Of a stretch of 64,000 nt of DNA, positions 9,477-17,428 are shown piece by piece; within the stretch, counting starts at the first letter, position 1; every line of letters starts with the position of its first letter. The notes beneath the pieces were generated by a model. It was not told the origin of the DNA, did not search any database, and saw only the letters and a program-made list of their open reading frames with translations. The stretch is from the NCBI RefSeq assembly GCF_017163935.1, contig NZ_JABVZR010000001.1, positions 3,162,001 to 3,226,000 on the forward strand, in the 5' to 3' direction. The translations under genes were made by a program, and so were the position numbers. The DNA is from Novosphingobium terrae (GTDB taxonomy: Bacteria > Pseudomonadota > Alphaproteobacteria > Sphingomonadales > Sphingomonadaceae).

Positions 9477-10186
9477 TATGCGTCCTCCCGCTTGCGCGTG
9501 GTGCGGAATTCGATCTTCTTGTCGTAAGGCGCGCCCAGCACGAGGCGCTGCACGAAGACACCGGGCAGATGGATGGCATCGGGGTCAAGCTGACCCGGTT
9601 CGACGATCTCTTCCACTTCCACCACGGTGATCTTGCCGCAGGTGGCGGCAGGCACGTTGAAGTTGCGGGCGGTCTTGCGGAAGATGACGTTGCCGGTGGT
9701 GTCGGCCTTCCAGCCCTTCACGATGGCGAGGTCGGCAAAGATGCCTTCTTCGAGGATATAATCCTGACCGTTGAAGCTTTTGACTTCCTTGCCTTCGGCC
9801 ACCAGCGTGCCGACGCCGGTCTTGGTGTAGAAGCCGGGGATGCCCGCACCGCCAGCGCGCATGCGTTCGGCCAGCGTGCCTTGCGGGGTGAATTCGACCT
9901 CCAGTTCGCCCGCCAGATATTGCCGTTCGAACTCCTTGTTCTCGCCCACATAGGAGGAGATCATCTTCTTGACCTGCTTGGTGCGCAGCAGCTTGCCGAT
10001 GCCCTCATTGTCGATACCGGCATTGTTGCTCGCGAAGGTGAGATCCTTCGTGCCGGCGGCCTGAATGGCATCGATCAGGCGCTCGGGCAGGCCGCTGAGG
10101 CCGAAGCCTCCGCTTGCGATCAGCATGCCGTCGAACAGCACGCCTTCCAAGGCAGCAGCAGCGTCGGGGTAAATCTTGCCGGGCAT
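9476..10186 (-). CDS. scoA: 3-oxoacid CoA-transferase subunit A
   Basis: The 236-residue alpha subunit carries the family signature [16 protein letters not shown] (about residues 26-41), the SNNAG segment and the GPQ-like [15 protein letters not shown] region that lines the CoA site. A strong ribosome site (GGAAGGGAGAG) sits just before the ATG. It is the first gene of a two-gene operon with scoB. A promoter-like pair and a GC-rich hairpin lie in the short leader upstream. The likely substrate is acetoacetate, but related enzymes use 3-oxoadipate; the sequence alone does not settle this. Confidence 0.92.
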   Translation of the reverse strand: MPGKIYPDAAAALEGVLFDGMLIASGGFGLSGLPERLIDAIQAAGTKDLTFASNNAGIDNEGIGKLLRTKQVKKMISSYVGENKEFERQYLAGELEVEFTPQGTLAERMRAGGAGIPGFYTKTGVGTLVAEGKEVKSFNGQDYILEEGIFADLAIVKGWKADTTGNVIFRKTARNFNVPAATCGKITVVEVEEIVEPGQLDPDAIHLPGVFVQRLVLGAPYDKKIEFRTTRKREDA

Positions 10187-10206
10187 AGGCTCTCCCTTCC
10201 GGACAC

Positions 10207-10262
10207 GCGCCGGGCCACCCGGCGCCTTGCCCGTAATCTAGCCTCAGCGCGCCGCCTTTCAA
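10207..10262 (-). promoter_or_regulatory. Candidate scoAB promoter with leader hairpin
   Basis: On the minus strand TTGAAA (10262-10257) is followed after 16 bases by TAGATT (10240-10235). Between this -10 and the ATG at 10186 lies a perfect 8-bp hairpin (GCGCCGGG / CCCGGCGC, three-base loop, 10207-10225). It sits just before the ribosome site. Its role, if any, in mRNA stability or control is inference. Confidence 0.45.
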
Positions 10263-10326
10263 CCCGCGATTGTGCAGGGCAGCATGGGAAAATTGTAAAA
10301 TGCGTCAGACGGATGGCGGCCCCGGC

Positions 10327-11184
10327 CTAACCGGGGAAGACCACCGTGCGCGTGCCGTTCAGGAACACGCGGTCCTCCAGATGCGCCGCCACGGCATGGG
10401 CCAGCACGCGGCGCTCGATATCGCGGCCCTTGCTGACCAGATCCTCGGGCGTGTCGGCATGGCTGATGGCCACCACCTCCTGAGCGATGATCGGGCCCTC
10501 ATCCAGATCGGCGGTGACGTAATGCGCCGTCGCGCCGATCATCTTCACGCCGCGATCATGGGCCTGATGATAGGGCTTGGCGCCTTTGAAGCCCGGCAAA
10601 AACGAGTGATGGATGTTGATGCAGCGGCCCGACAGCCACCCCGCCATCTCATCCGACAAGATCTGCATATATCGCGCCAGCACCACCAGATCGGCGCCCA
10701 GATCCTCGGCCAGAGCGCGGATGCGCGCCTCCTGCTCGGGCTTGGTGCCCTTGGTGATCGGCAGGTGATGGAAGGGCACATCGCCAATGGCGGCGGTGGT
10801 CAGATGCGCGGCCTCATGGTTGGAAACGATGCCCACCACATCCATCGCCAGCTCACCAATGCGCCAGCGATAGAGCAGATCGGCGAGGCAATGGTCGAAC
10901 TTGCTGACCAGCAGCAGCACCTTCTTGCGCTCGCCGGGCGCGCGCAGGCGCCAGTCCATGCCGTCCTGAGCGGCGGGTACCGCAAAGCCCGCGCGCCAGT
11001 CCTCGGGCGAATCGCCCTCGCCCAGCGAAAAGTCCACGCGCATGAAGAAGCGCTGGTTCAGCCCGTCATTGAACTGCTGCGCATCGACGATGTTGCCGCC
11101 GCGCCCCGCAATGTAACCGGCCACCCGCGCCACCAGACCGGGTTTGTCATCGCAGGCGAGGCTCAGCGTGCAGATATCTTTCAT
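10327..11184 (-). CDS. purU: Formyltetrahydrofolate deformylase
   Basis: This enzyme hydrolyses 10-formyl-THF to THF and formate, balancing the one-carbon pool and supplying formate for purine synthesis. The 285-residue protein has an N-terminal ACT domain (about residues 1-80, CTLSLACDDKPGLVARVAGY) and a formyltransferase-like catalytic domain with INIHHSFLPGFKGAKPYHQA and the downstream Asp in ADLDEGPI. I prefer ATG 11184, preceded by AGGGATC; in-frame ATG 11205 would add seven residues. It is divergent from the branched-chain dehydrogenase operon. Confidence 0.92.
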   Translation of the reverse strand: MKDICTLSLACDDKPGLVARVAGYIAGRGGNIVDAQQFNDGLNQRFFMRVDFSLGEGDSPEDWRAGFAVPAAQDGMDWRLRAPGERKKVLLLVSKFDHCLADLLYRWRIGELAMDVVGIVSNHEAAHLTTAAIGDVPFHHLPITKGTKPEQEARIRALAEDLGADLVVLARYMQILSDEMAGWLSGRCINIHHSFLPGFKGAKPYHQAHDRGVKMIGATAHYVTADLDEGPIIAQEVVAISHADTPEDLVSKGRDIERRVLAHAVAAHLEDRVFLNGTRTVVFPG

Positions 11185-11281
11185 CTTGATCCCTGAAGTC
11201 GTCATTTTGTGTCCCATGCGTCAGTCCGCCGGGTGGCGCAAGGCATTGGCCGCAATCCTCGCGAAAACCCTCAAAGACCGC

Positions 11282-11310
11282 TTGCGGGTCGTGAAATATA
11301 ATTGCATAAT
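11282..11310 (+). promoter_or_regulatory. Candidate promoter of the bkd operon
   Basis: TTGCGG (11282-11287), a 17-base spacer and CATAAT (11305-11310, five of six matches to the sigma70 -10) lie 46 bases upstream of the chosen E1alpha start. The region is noticeably AT-rich compared with its surroundings. Confidence 0.5.
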
Positions 11311-11355
11311 CGCGTAATCATCAGTCGCCCATGTGAGGCGCCGGTGAGGAGCAGG

Positions 11356-12675
11356 ATGATGGCGACAACGCCCGAAAACCCCGTCTGGACTGGCGCAAAC
11401 CGCCCGCCTCTACGCTTGCACGTACCCCAGCCGCCCGCCCGCCCCGGCGAGGCGCCGAACTTCTCCGCGCTGGAAATCCCCGCCGTGGACGCAGGGCACC
11501 GCCCCGATCCTGACACCCCCGCCGCGCAGATGCAGGGCCATGCTTTTGGCCTCGTGCGCGTGCTGGATCTGGACGGCACCGCCAGCGGCCCGTGGGACCC
11601 GCAAGTCTCGCCGGAAACGGCGCTGGCCATGCTGCGCGCCATGGCGCTGACCCGTGCCTTCGATGATCGCATGTTCCGCGCCCAGCGTCAGGGCAAGACC
11701 AGCTTCTATATGAAATCTTTGGGAGAAGAGGCCGTCTCCATCGCCGCCGCCTTTGCGCTGGACGATGCGGACATGCTCTTCCCCTCCTATCGCCAGCAGG
11801 GCCTGCTGATCGCGCGGGATCACGATCTGGTCGATATGATGAACCAGATCTACTCCAACCGCGCCGACCGCATGAAGGGCCGCCAGCTGCCGATCATGTA
11901 TTCGGTGAAGGCCAAGGGCTTCTTCTCGATCTCCGGCAACCTTGCTACCCAGTTGCCGCAGGCGGTGGGCTGGGCCATGGCCAGCGCGGCGCGCGGCGAC
12001 ACGCGCATTGCCGCGGCATGGCTGGGCGAAGGCTCGACGGCGGAGGGCGATTTCCACTCGGCCTGCACCTTTGCCAGCGTCTATCGCGCGCCGGTGATCC
12101 TCAATGTGGTCAACAACCAGTGGGCGATTTCCAGCTTCTCCGGCATGGCGGGCGGCGACGAAACCACCTTTGCCGCACGCGGTCTGGGCTATGGCATCGC
12201 TACCTTGCGGGTCGACGGCAATGACGTGCTGGCCGTGCTGGCCGCCACGCGCTGGGCCGCCGAACGCGCACGCGGCAACCACGGCCCGACCATGATCGAG
12301 CATGTCACCTACCGCGCCGAGGGCCACTCCACCAGCGACGACCCCTCGGCCTATCGCAGCGCCGGGGAGGCCGCCGCATGGCCGCTGGGCGATCCGCTGA
12401 CCCGCCTGAAGGATCATCTGATCAAGCAGGGCCATTGGGATGAGGACCGCCACGCCACCATGCTGGCCGAAGTGATGGAGCAGGTCCGCACCGCGCAGAA
12501 GGCTTCGGAACGCTACGGCATTCTGGGCCATGGCTTCAACCAGCCGCTCGACACCATGTTCGAGGGCGTTTTCGAGCAGATGCCCTGGCATCTCGCCGAA
12601 CAGGAGGCCCAGATGCTGGCCGAATGGCGCGCCGCCGGACTTCCTGACATCAAGCGCGAGGAGCCCGGCGCATGA
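11356..12675 (+). CDS. bkdA1: Branched-chain 2-oxoacid dehydrogenase E1 alpha subunit
   Basis: This thiamine-diphosphate subunit decarboxylates 2-oxoacids derived from Val, Leu and Ile. The N-terminal extension (RPPLRLHVPQPPARPGEAP) is typical of bacterial BkdA1 rather than PdhA. The ThDP motif runs from LGEGSTAEGDFHSA (about residue 218) to VVNNQWAIS some 25 residues later. The start at ATG 11356, or the adjacent ATG 11359, follows the AGGAGCAGG ribosome site. It overlaps the E1beta gene by four bases. The gene for E3, dihydrolipoamide dehydrogenase, is not in the window. Confidence 0.92.
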   Translation: MMATTPENPVWTGANRPPLRLHVPQPPARPGEAPNFSALEIPAVDAGHRPDPDTPAAQMQGHAFGLVRVLDLDGTASGPWDPQVSPETALAMLRAMALTRAFDDRMFRAQRQGKTSFYMKSLGEEAVSIAAAFALDDADMLFPSYRQQGLLIARDHDLVDMMNQIYSNRADRMKGRQLPIMYSVKAKGFFSISGNLATQLPQAVGWAMASAARGDTRIAAAWLGEGSTAEGDFHSACTFASVYRAPVILNVVNNQWAISSFSGMAGGDETTFAARGLGYGIATLRVDGNDVLAVLAATRWAAERARGNHGPTMIEHVTYRAEGHSTSDDPSAYRSAGEAAAWPLGDPLTRLKDHLIKQGHWDEDRHATMLAEVMEQVRTAQKASERYGILGHGFNQPLDTMFEGVFEQMPWHLAEQEAQMLAEWRAAGLPDIKREEPGA

Positions 12676-13700
12676 GCGATGCTCGCGATATGACCATGAT
12701 TCAGGCGATCAATGACGCGCTCGATGTCGCCATGCAGCGTGACGACACCGTCACCGTGATGGGCGAGGATGTCGGCTATTTCGGCGGCGTGTTCCGCGCC
12801 ACGGCGGGCTTGCAGGCCAAATACGGCACGTCGCGCGTGTTCGACACGCCGATCAGCGAATGCGGCATCATCGGCGTGGCCATCGGCATGGGCGCCTATG
12901 GGTTGCGCCCGGTGCCCGAAATCCAGTTCGCCGATTACATCTATCCCGCGCTGGATCAGCTTGTCAGCGAGGCGGCGCGCCTGCGCTACCGCTCGGCGGG
13001 TGAGTTCACCGCGCCGCTCACCCTGCGCTCGCCCTTTGGCGGCGGCATCTTCGGCGGCCAGACGCACAGCCAGAGCCCGGAAGGCATCTTCACCCATTGC
13101 TCGGGCCTGAAAACGGTCATCCCCTCGACGCCCTATGACGCCAAGGGGCTGCTGATCGCCTCGATCGAGGACAATGACCCCGTCCTCTTCTTCGAGCCCA
13201 AGCGCCTCTACAATGGCCCCTTCCACGGCCATTACGACCGCCCCGCCAAGGGCTGGGCCGGTCACCCCGATGCCAAGGTGCCCGAAGGCCATTACCGCGT
13301 CGAGATCGGCAAGGCCCGCGTGGTGCGTGAAGGGTCCGACCTCACCATCCTCACCTATGGCACGATGGTGCATGTGGTCGCCTCCACGCTCGACGAGCTG
13401 GAGGATGCCCCCAAGGCCGAGCTGATCGACCTGCGCAGCCTGATCCCGCTCGACATCGAGACCATCGAGGCCAGCGTCAAGAAGACCGGCCGCTGCCTGA
13501 TCGTCCATGAGGCGACGCGCACCTCCGGCTTTGGCGCGGAACTCTCCGCTTTGGTTCAGGAACGCTGCTTCCACCATCTGGAGGCGCCCGTGCAGCGCGT
13601 CACCGGCTTCGACACGCCTTACCCGCACGCGCTGGAATGGGCCTATTTCCCCGGCCCCGTGCGCCTCGCTCAGGCGTTCAAACAGATCATGAAGGACTGA
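12672..13700 (+). CDS. bkdA2: Branched-chain 2-oxoacid dehydrogenase E1 beta subunit
   Basis: The 342-residue transketolase-like beta subunit completes the E1 active site. It has the pyrimidine-binding N-terminal half (VMGEDVGYFGGVFRATAGL, with the conserved Glu) and the C-terminal transketolase domain ending in YFPGPVRLAQAFKQ. The Phe-rich FGGGIFGGQTHSQSPE segment is characteristic of the BkdA2/BCKDHB branch. Its ATG overlaps the E1alpha stop, and the E2 gene starts five bases downstream. Length and motifs are normal. Confidence 0.93.
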   Translation: MSDARDMTMIQAINDALDVAMQRDDTVTVMGEDVGYFGGVFRATAGLQAKYGTSRVFDTPISECGIIGVAIGMGAYGLRPVPEIQFADYIYPALDQLVSEAARLRYRSAGEFTAPLTLRSPFGGGIFGGQTHSQSPEGIFTHCSGLKTVIPSTPYDAKGLLIASIEDNDPVLFFEPKRLYNGPFHGHYDRPAKGWAGHPDAKVPEGHYRVEIGKARVVREGSDLTILTYGTMVHVVASTLDELEDAPKAELIDLRSLIPLDIETIEASVKKTGRCLIVHEATRTSGFGAELSALVQERCFHHLEAPVQRVTGFDTPYPHALEWAYFPGPVRLAQAFKQIMKD

Positions 13701-13705
13701 CACAG

Positions 13706-14977
13706 ATGGCAACCTTCACCTTCACCCTGCCCGACATTGGCGAAGGCATCGCGAGCGCGGAAATCACCCGCTGGCATGTGGCCGAGGGCGACACCATCAG
13801 CGAAGACCAGCCGCTGGCCGATATGATGACCGACAAGGCCACGGTGGAAATCGAGAGCCCCGTTTCGGGCCGCATCGTGCAGCTGGCAGGCAAGCTGGGC
13901 GACGCCGTCGCCATCGGCGCCATGCTGGCGGTGATCGAGACCGAAGGCGAGGTCGAAACCCACCACACACCTTCCGCATCCGAGCCCACCACCACCCGGG
14001 CACAGGATGCGGCGCCCGCGCCCACAGAAGAAGCGGCAGTCGTGGCACCGGAGCCTGTCAAACCGGCTCCGGCCCCCGCACCTGTGGCGGCGACACCCGA
14101 ATTGTCGTCTCACAAGGTGCTGGCCTCGCCAGCCGTCCGGGCGCGGGCGAAGGCTCTGGGCGTCGATCTGCGCCAAGTGAAGGGCGATGGCCCGCACATC
14201 CGCCACGCCGATCTCGATGCCTTTCTGAGCTATGGTTCGGCTCAGGGCTATCGCCCTCAGGCGAGCGGCGCCTGGGCCGATGAGGAGGTGCCGGTGATCG
14301 GCATGCGCCGCCGCATCGCCCAGAACATGGCCGAATCCAAGCGCCATATCCCCCACTTCACCTATGTGGAGGAGGTTGAGGTCACCGCGCTGGAAGAGAT
14401 GCGCGGCCAGCTCAACAGCAGCCATGACGGACAGGCCCGCAAACGCCTGACCCTGCTGCCCTTCCTGATCACGGCCCTGTGCCGCGCCCTGCCGCATCAC
14501 CCGATGCTCAATGCGCGCTATGATGACGAAGCGGGCGTGGTCACGCGCCATGGCCGCGTCCATCTGGGCCTTGCCACCCAAACCCCGCAGGGCCTGATGG
14601 TGCCGGTGATCCGCGATGCTCAGGATATGAACATCTGGCAGCTGGCCCAGGCCATCGCCGATCTGGCGCAGGCCGCGCGCGATGGTTCGATCCGCCGCGA
14701 GGACCTGTCGGGCTCGACCTTCACCCTTTCCTCGCTGGGTCCGCTGGCGGGCGTGGCCTCCACCCCCGTGATCAACCGGCCCGAAGTGGCGATTCTCGCC
14801 CCCAACCGCATCGTCGAGCGCCCGGTTTTTGCGGACGACTCCGACCGTATCCGCCGCGCCAAGATGATGAATCTGTCGATCAGCTGCGACCATCGCGTGG
14901 TCGATGGCCATGATGCCGCCAGCTTCGTCGCTCAGGTGAAACGGCTGATCGAGGCTCCGGCGCATTTGCTCGCCTGA
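13706..14977 (+). CDS. bkdB: Dihydrolipoamide acyltransferase E2 of the branched-chain complex
   Basis: The 423-residue E2 core carries one lipoyl domain (residues about 1-78, lipoyl Lys44 in MTDKATVEI), a Pro/Ala-rich linker, a peripheral-subunit binding domain (about 133-170, ASPAVRARAKALGVDL) and the CoA acyltransferase domain. The active-site DHRVVDGHDAASF is near residue 395. It transfers the acyl group from lipoate to CoA, giving isobutyryl-, isovaleryl- or 2-methylbutyryl-CoA. It is the last gene of the three-gene operon; about 130 bases separate it from the next gene, which has its own leader hairpin. Confidence 0.93.
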   Translation: MATFTFTLPDIGEGIASAEITRWHVAEGDTISEDQPLADMMTDKATVEIESPVSGRIVQLAGKLGDAVAIGAMLAVIETEGEVETHHTPSASEPTTTRAQDAAPAPTEEAAVVAPEPVKPAPAPAPVAATPELSSHKVLASPAVRARAKALGVDLRQVKGDGPHIRHADLDAFLSYGSAQGYRPQASGAWADEEVPVIGMRRRIAQNMAESKRHIPHFTYVEEVEVTALEEMRGQLNSSHDGQARKRLTLLPFLITALCRALPHHPMLNARYDDEAGVVTRHGRVHLGLATQTPQGLMVPVIRDAQDMNIWQLAQAIADLAQAARDGSIRREDLSGSTFTLSSLGPLAGVASTPVINRPEVAILAPNRIVERPVFADDSDRIRRAKMMNLSISCDHRVVDGHDAASFVAQVKRLIEAPAHLLA

Positions 14978-15078
14978 GCCAAACGCCGGAAAAGATTAAA
15001 TTTCACAAGAATTATCGTGTCACTTCGGCACAGAACGGGAATTCCGGGGTTAACGTTCTTTCAACCATCATCAAAAGC

Positions 15079-15108
15079 GGGGATACTCCGTGCAGCTACG
15101 GAGTCCCC
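15079..15108 (+). promoter_or_regulatory. Stem-loop abutting a start codon
   Basis: GGGG (15079-15082), a two-base bulge and ACTCCGT (15085-15091) pair with ACGGAGT (15098-15104) and CCCC (15105-15108) around a six-base loop. The ATG of the next gene begins at 15110. The stem occupies the place where a ribosome site should be, so it could hold translation down; this is inference from position only. Confidence 0.4.
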
Positions 15109-15109
15109 T

Positions 15110-16264
15110 ATGTCCATCCCGCCGCCCGCCCCCCGGCTGAAGGAAAAGGCCATCACGTTCGAGGCCTTGCTGCTGGTCGTGCTGGTCATGCGCGTTGCCG
15201 CGCACTTCGCCCTGCCCCAGCCGCTCTCCGGCGAGGAGCTGACCAGCTTCACCGCCGCGCGTGAGCTGGCCAGCGGGCATTGGCCGAGCTGGGGTCTGGG
15301 CGCTCAGGCCCTGCATGCGCTGGGCTATCCGCTGCTGCTGGCCCCGGTGATGGCGGTGGCGGGCGCGACGCCGGATGTGGCCTTCTCGGTCAATCTGGTG
15401 CTGGCGATGATCTCGGCCATTCTGGTCTGGCAGGTGGCGCGCCAGATGGGCCTGCGTGACACCGGGCAGAAGCTGTCGATCCTGGGCTATGCGCTGTGGC
15501 TGCCCGGCATCTGGAACTGCACGCTGGTGACGCGCGAGAATCTGGGCTCCACGCTGCTGCTGCTCTCCGCCTGGCTGGCGCTGCGCCTGCTGCGCGAAGG
15601 GCCGCGCATGATGCTGGCCCTTGCGGCAGGCGCCACATGGGCCGCCGGGCTGCTGACCGAACCCTCCCTGCTGCCCGTGATCAGCGCCCCGGTGCTGGCG
15701 CTGGTGCTTGCCGGATACGGCTGGCGCCTGCCCGCCTCCGCGCTGGCTCTGGCCGCAGGCGCCGCGCTGATGCTCGGCCCATGGAGCCTGATCAGCGGCG
15801 CCATGGTAGAAATCCCCGGCACCGTGCTGGCCACGCTGGCCGCCGCCACCGATGCCGCCAGCACGCCTGCGGCAGATCATGCCGCCTTCGGGCTGCTGCC
15901 CTGGGATGTCGCCATCGGGCGGCTCGCGCTGTTCTGGATGCCGCATATGCCCGATGGCGGCGCCCATGCCGTCGCGCGCGCGATCACCTTCGTGCGCATC
16001 GGCGAGGTGACGCAATATGTGCTGATCTTCACGCTGGGCCTTGCCGGATTGGTCGCCGCTCACACCATGAAGCGCCAGCGCGCCGTGCTGGGCGTGCTGA
16101 TCGCCGCCTTCTGGGTGGTCAACGGATCGCTGGCGATGGACAGCTCCTATCGCGATCCGCTGATGCCGCTGCTGATCGTGCTGGCCGCCGCCGTGCTTTC
16201 CGAACTGGTCTACAGCCGCCCGGCGAAGCCGCGCGCCAAGCTGACACCCCTTACGCCGCGCTAA
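15110..16264 (+). CDS. Polytopic membrane protein, possibly GT-C (GT39/ArnT-like) fold
   Basis: The 384-residue protein is almost entirely hydrophobic, with about ten predicted membrane helices. The segment after helix 1 (LPQPLSGEELTSFTAARELA) resembles the first periplasmic loop of dolichyl-phosphate-mannose-type glycosyltransferases, where an acidic pair is catalytic. The large soluble C-terminal domain of many GT39 enzymes is missing. There is no second family-defining motif that I recognise, so the enzyme class is a suggestion only. A stem-loop sits directly before ATG 15110; no clear ribosome site is visible, and an upstream in-frame GTG (15017) is a weaker alternative. It stands alone between bkdB and mtgA. 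Confidence 0.65.
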   Translation: MSIPPPAPRLKEKAITFEALLLVVLVMRVAAHFALPQPLSGEELTSFTAARELASGHWPSWGLGAQALHALGYPLLLAPVMAVAGATPDVAFSVNLVLAMISAILVWQVARQMGLRDTGQKLSILGYALWLPGIWNCTLVTRENLGSTLLLLSAWLALRLLREGPRMMLALAAGATWAAGLLTEPSLLPVISAPVLALVLAGYGWRLPASALALAAGAALMLGPWSLISGAMVEIPGTVLATLAAATDAASTPAADHAAFGLLPWDVAIGRLALFWMPHMPDGGAHAVARAITFVRIGEVTQYVLIFTLGLAGLVAAHTMKRQRAVLGVLIAAFWVVNGSLAMDSSYRDPLMPLLIVLAAAVLSELVYSRPAKPRAKLTPLTPR

Positions 16265-16308
16265 AGGCCCCTCTTTTCCCACCTGCACGCCGCAAACTTT
16301 TGCGGCTC

Positions 16309-16353
16309 GCATCGTTCATGCGAAAAACCGGTACTCACTTTTTCGCACGATGC
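16309..16353. repeat. Short alphaproteobacterial-type palindromic repeat
   Basis: GCATCGT and GCGAAAAA (separated by TCAT) face TTTTTCGC and ACGATGC across an 11-base loop, giving a 15-bp interrupted stem. The arrangement GAAAAACCGG near CACTTTTTCGC, with GCATC/GATGC ends, resembles a small palindromic repeat common in intergenic DNA of Rhizobiales and related alphaproteobacteria (from memory, not searched). It is the only copy in the window and lies between a membrane-protein gene and mtgA. Confidence 0.55.
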
Positions 16354-16367
16354 TCTAAAGAAGCGCC

Positions 16368-17087
<720 letters not shown>

Positions 17088-17108
17088 GGGTCAGGAAGGA
17101 AGAGAGAA

Positions 17109-17343
17109 TGCGAGGGTGTTACACCCTCGCGCTCCCATGAATGTCTGCGTTGCGCAACGGGTTCGGCCAAAGAGCAACGTCGCAGCGCCGCAGGCTTTAA
17201 AATCGCCAGCATGGTTTTGGGTCATAAGGTGTCTGCCTGCGGCGCTTTCGGTCACGCAGGTGGAGAGACTGGGCACGCCAATCGGAAACCACTGCCCGCT
17301 CTTCGGAAGACGTTATGGGAGCGCGAGGGGGTAACCCCCTCGC
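17109..17343 (+). repeat. Intergenic palindrome-ended repeat, copy C
   Basis: The left end carries the GCGAGGGTGT/ACACCCTCGC hairpin followed by GCTCCCATGAATGTCTGCG. The right end has CTTCGGAAGACGTTATGGGA running into GCGAGGGGGT/ACCCCCTCGC and a TTCTTTCTTT tail. Central GCGCCGCAGG faces GCCTGCGGCGC. It begins 21 bases after the mtgA stop, between mtgA and a convergent TonB receptor gene that has its own terminator. Orientation as copy A; the inner part is closest to copy D. Confidence 0.9.
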
Positions 17344-17373
17344 TTCTTTCTTTCCCCCTTACAAACCAAAACG

Positions 17374-17402
17374 AAAAAGGGCGCCCCTTGCGGAGCGCCC
17401 TT
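17374..17402 (-). terminator. Rho-independent terminator of the TonB receptor gene
   Basis: Read on the minus strand, AAGGGCGC pairs with GCGCCCTT (with further GG/CC pairing around a GCAA-like loop), followed directly by a TTTTT run. It lies 26 bases after the receptor stop codon, the expected place and orientation. Confidence 0.8.
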
Positions 17403-17428
17403 CCTCAAACCGAATGATCTGCCAGAGA

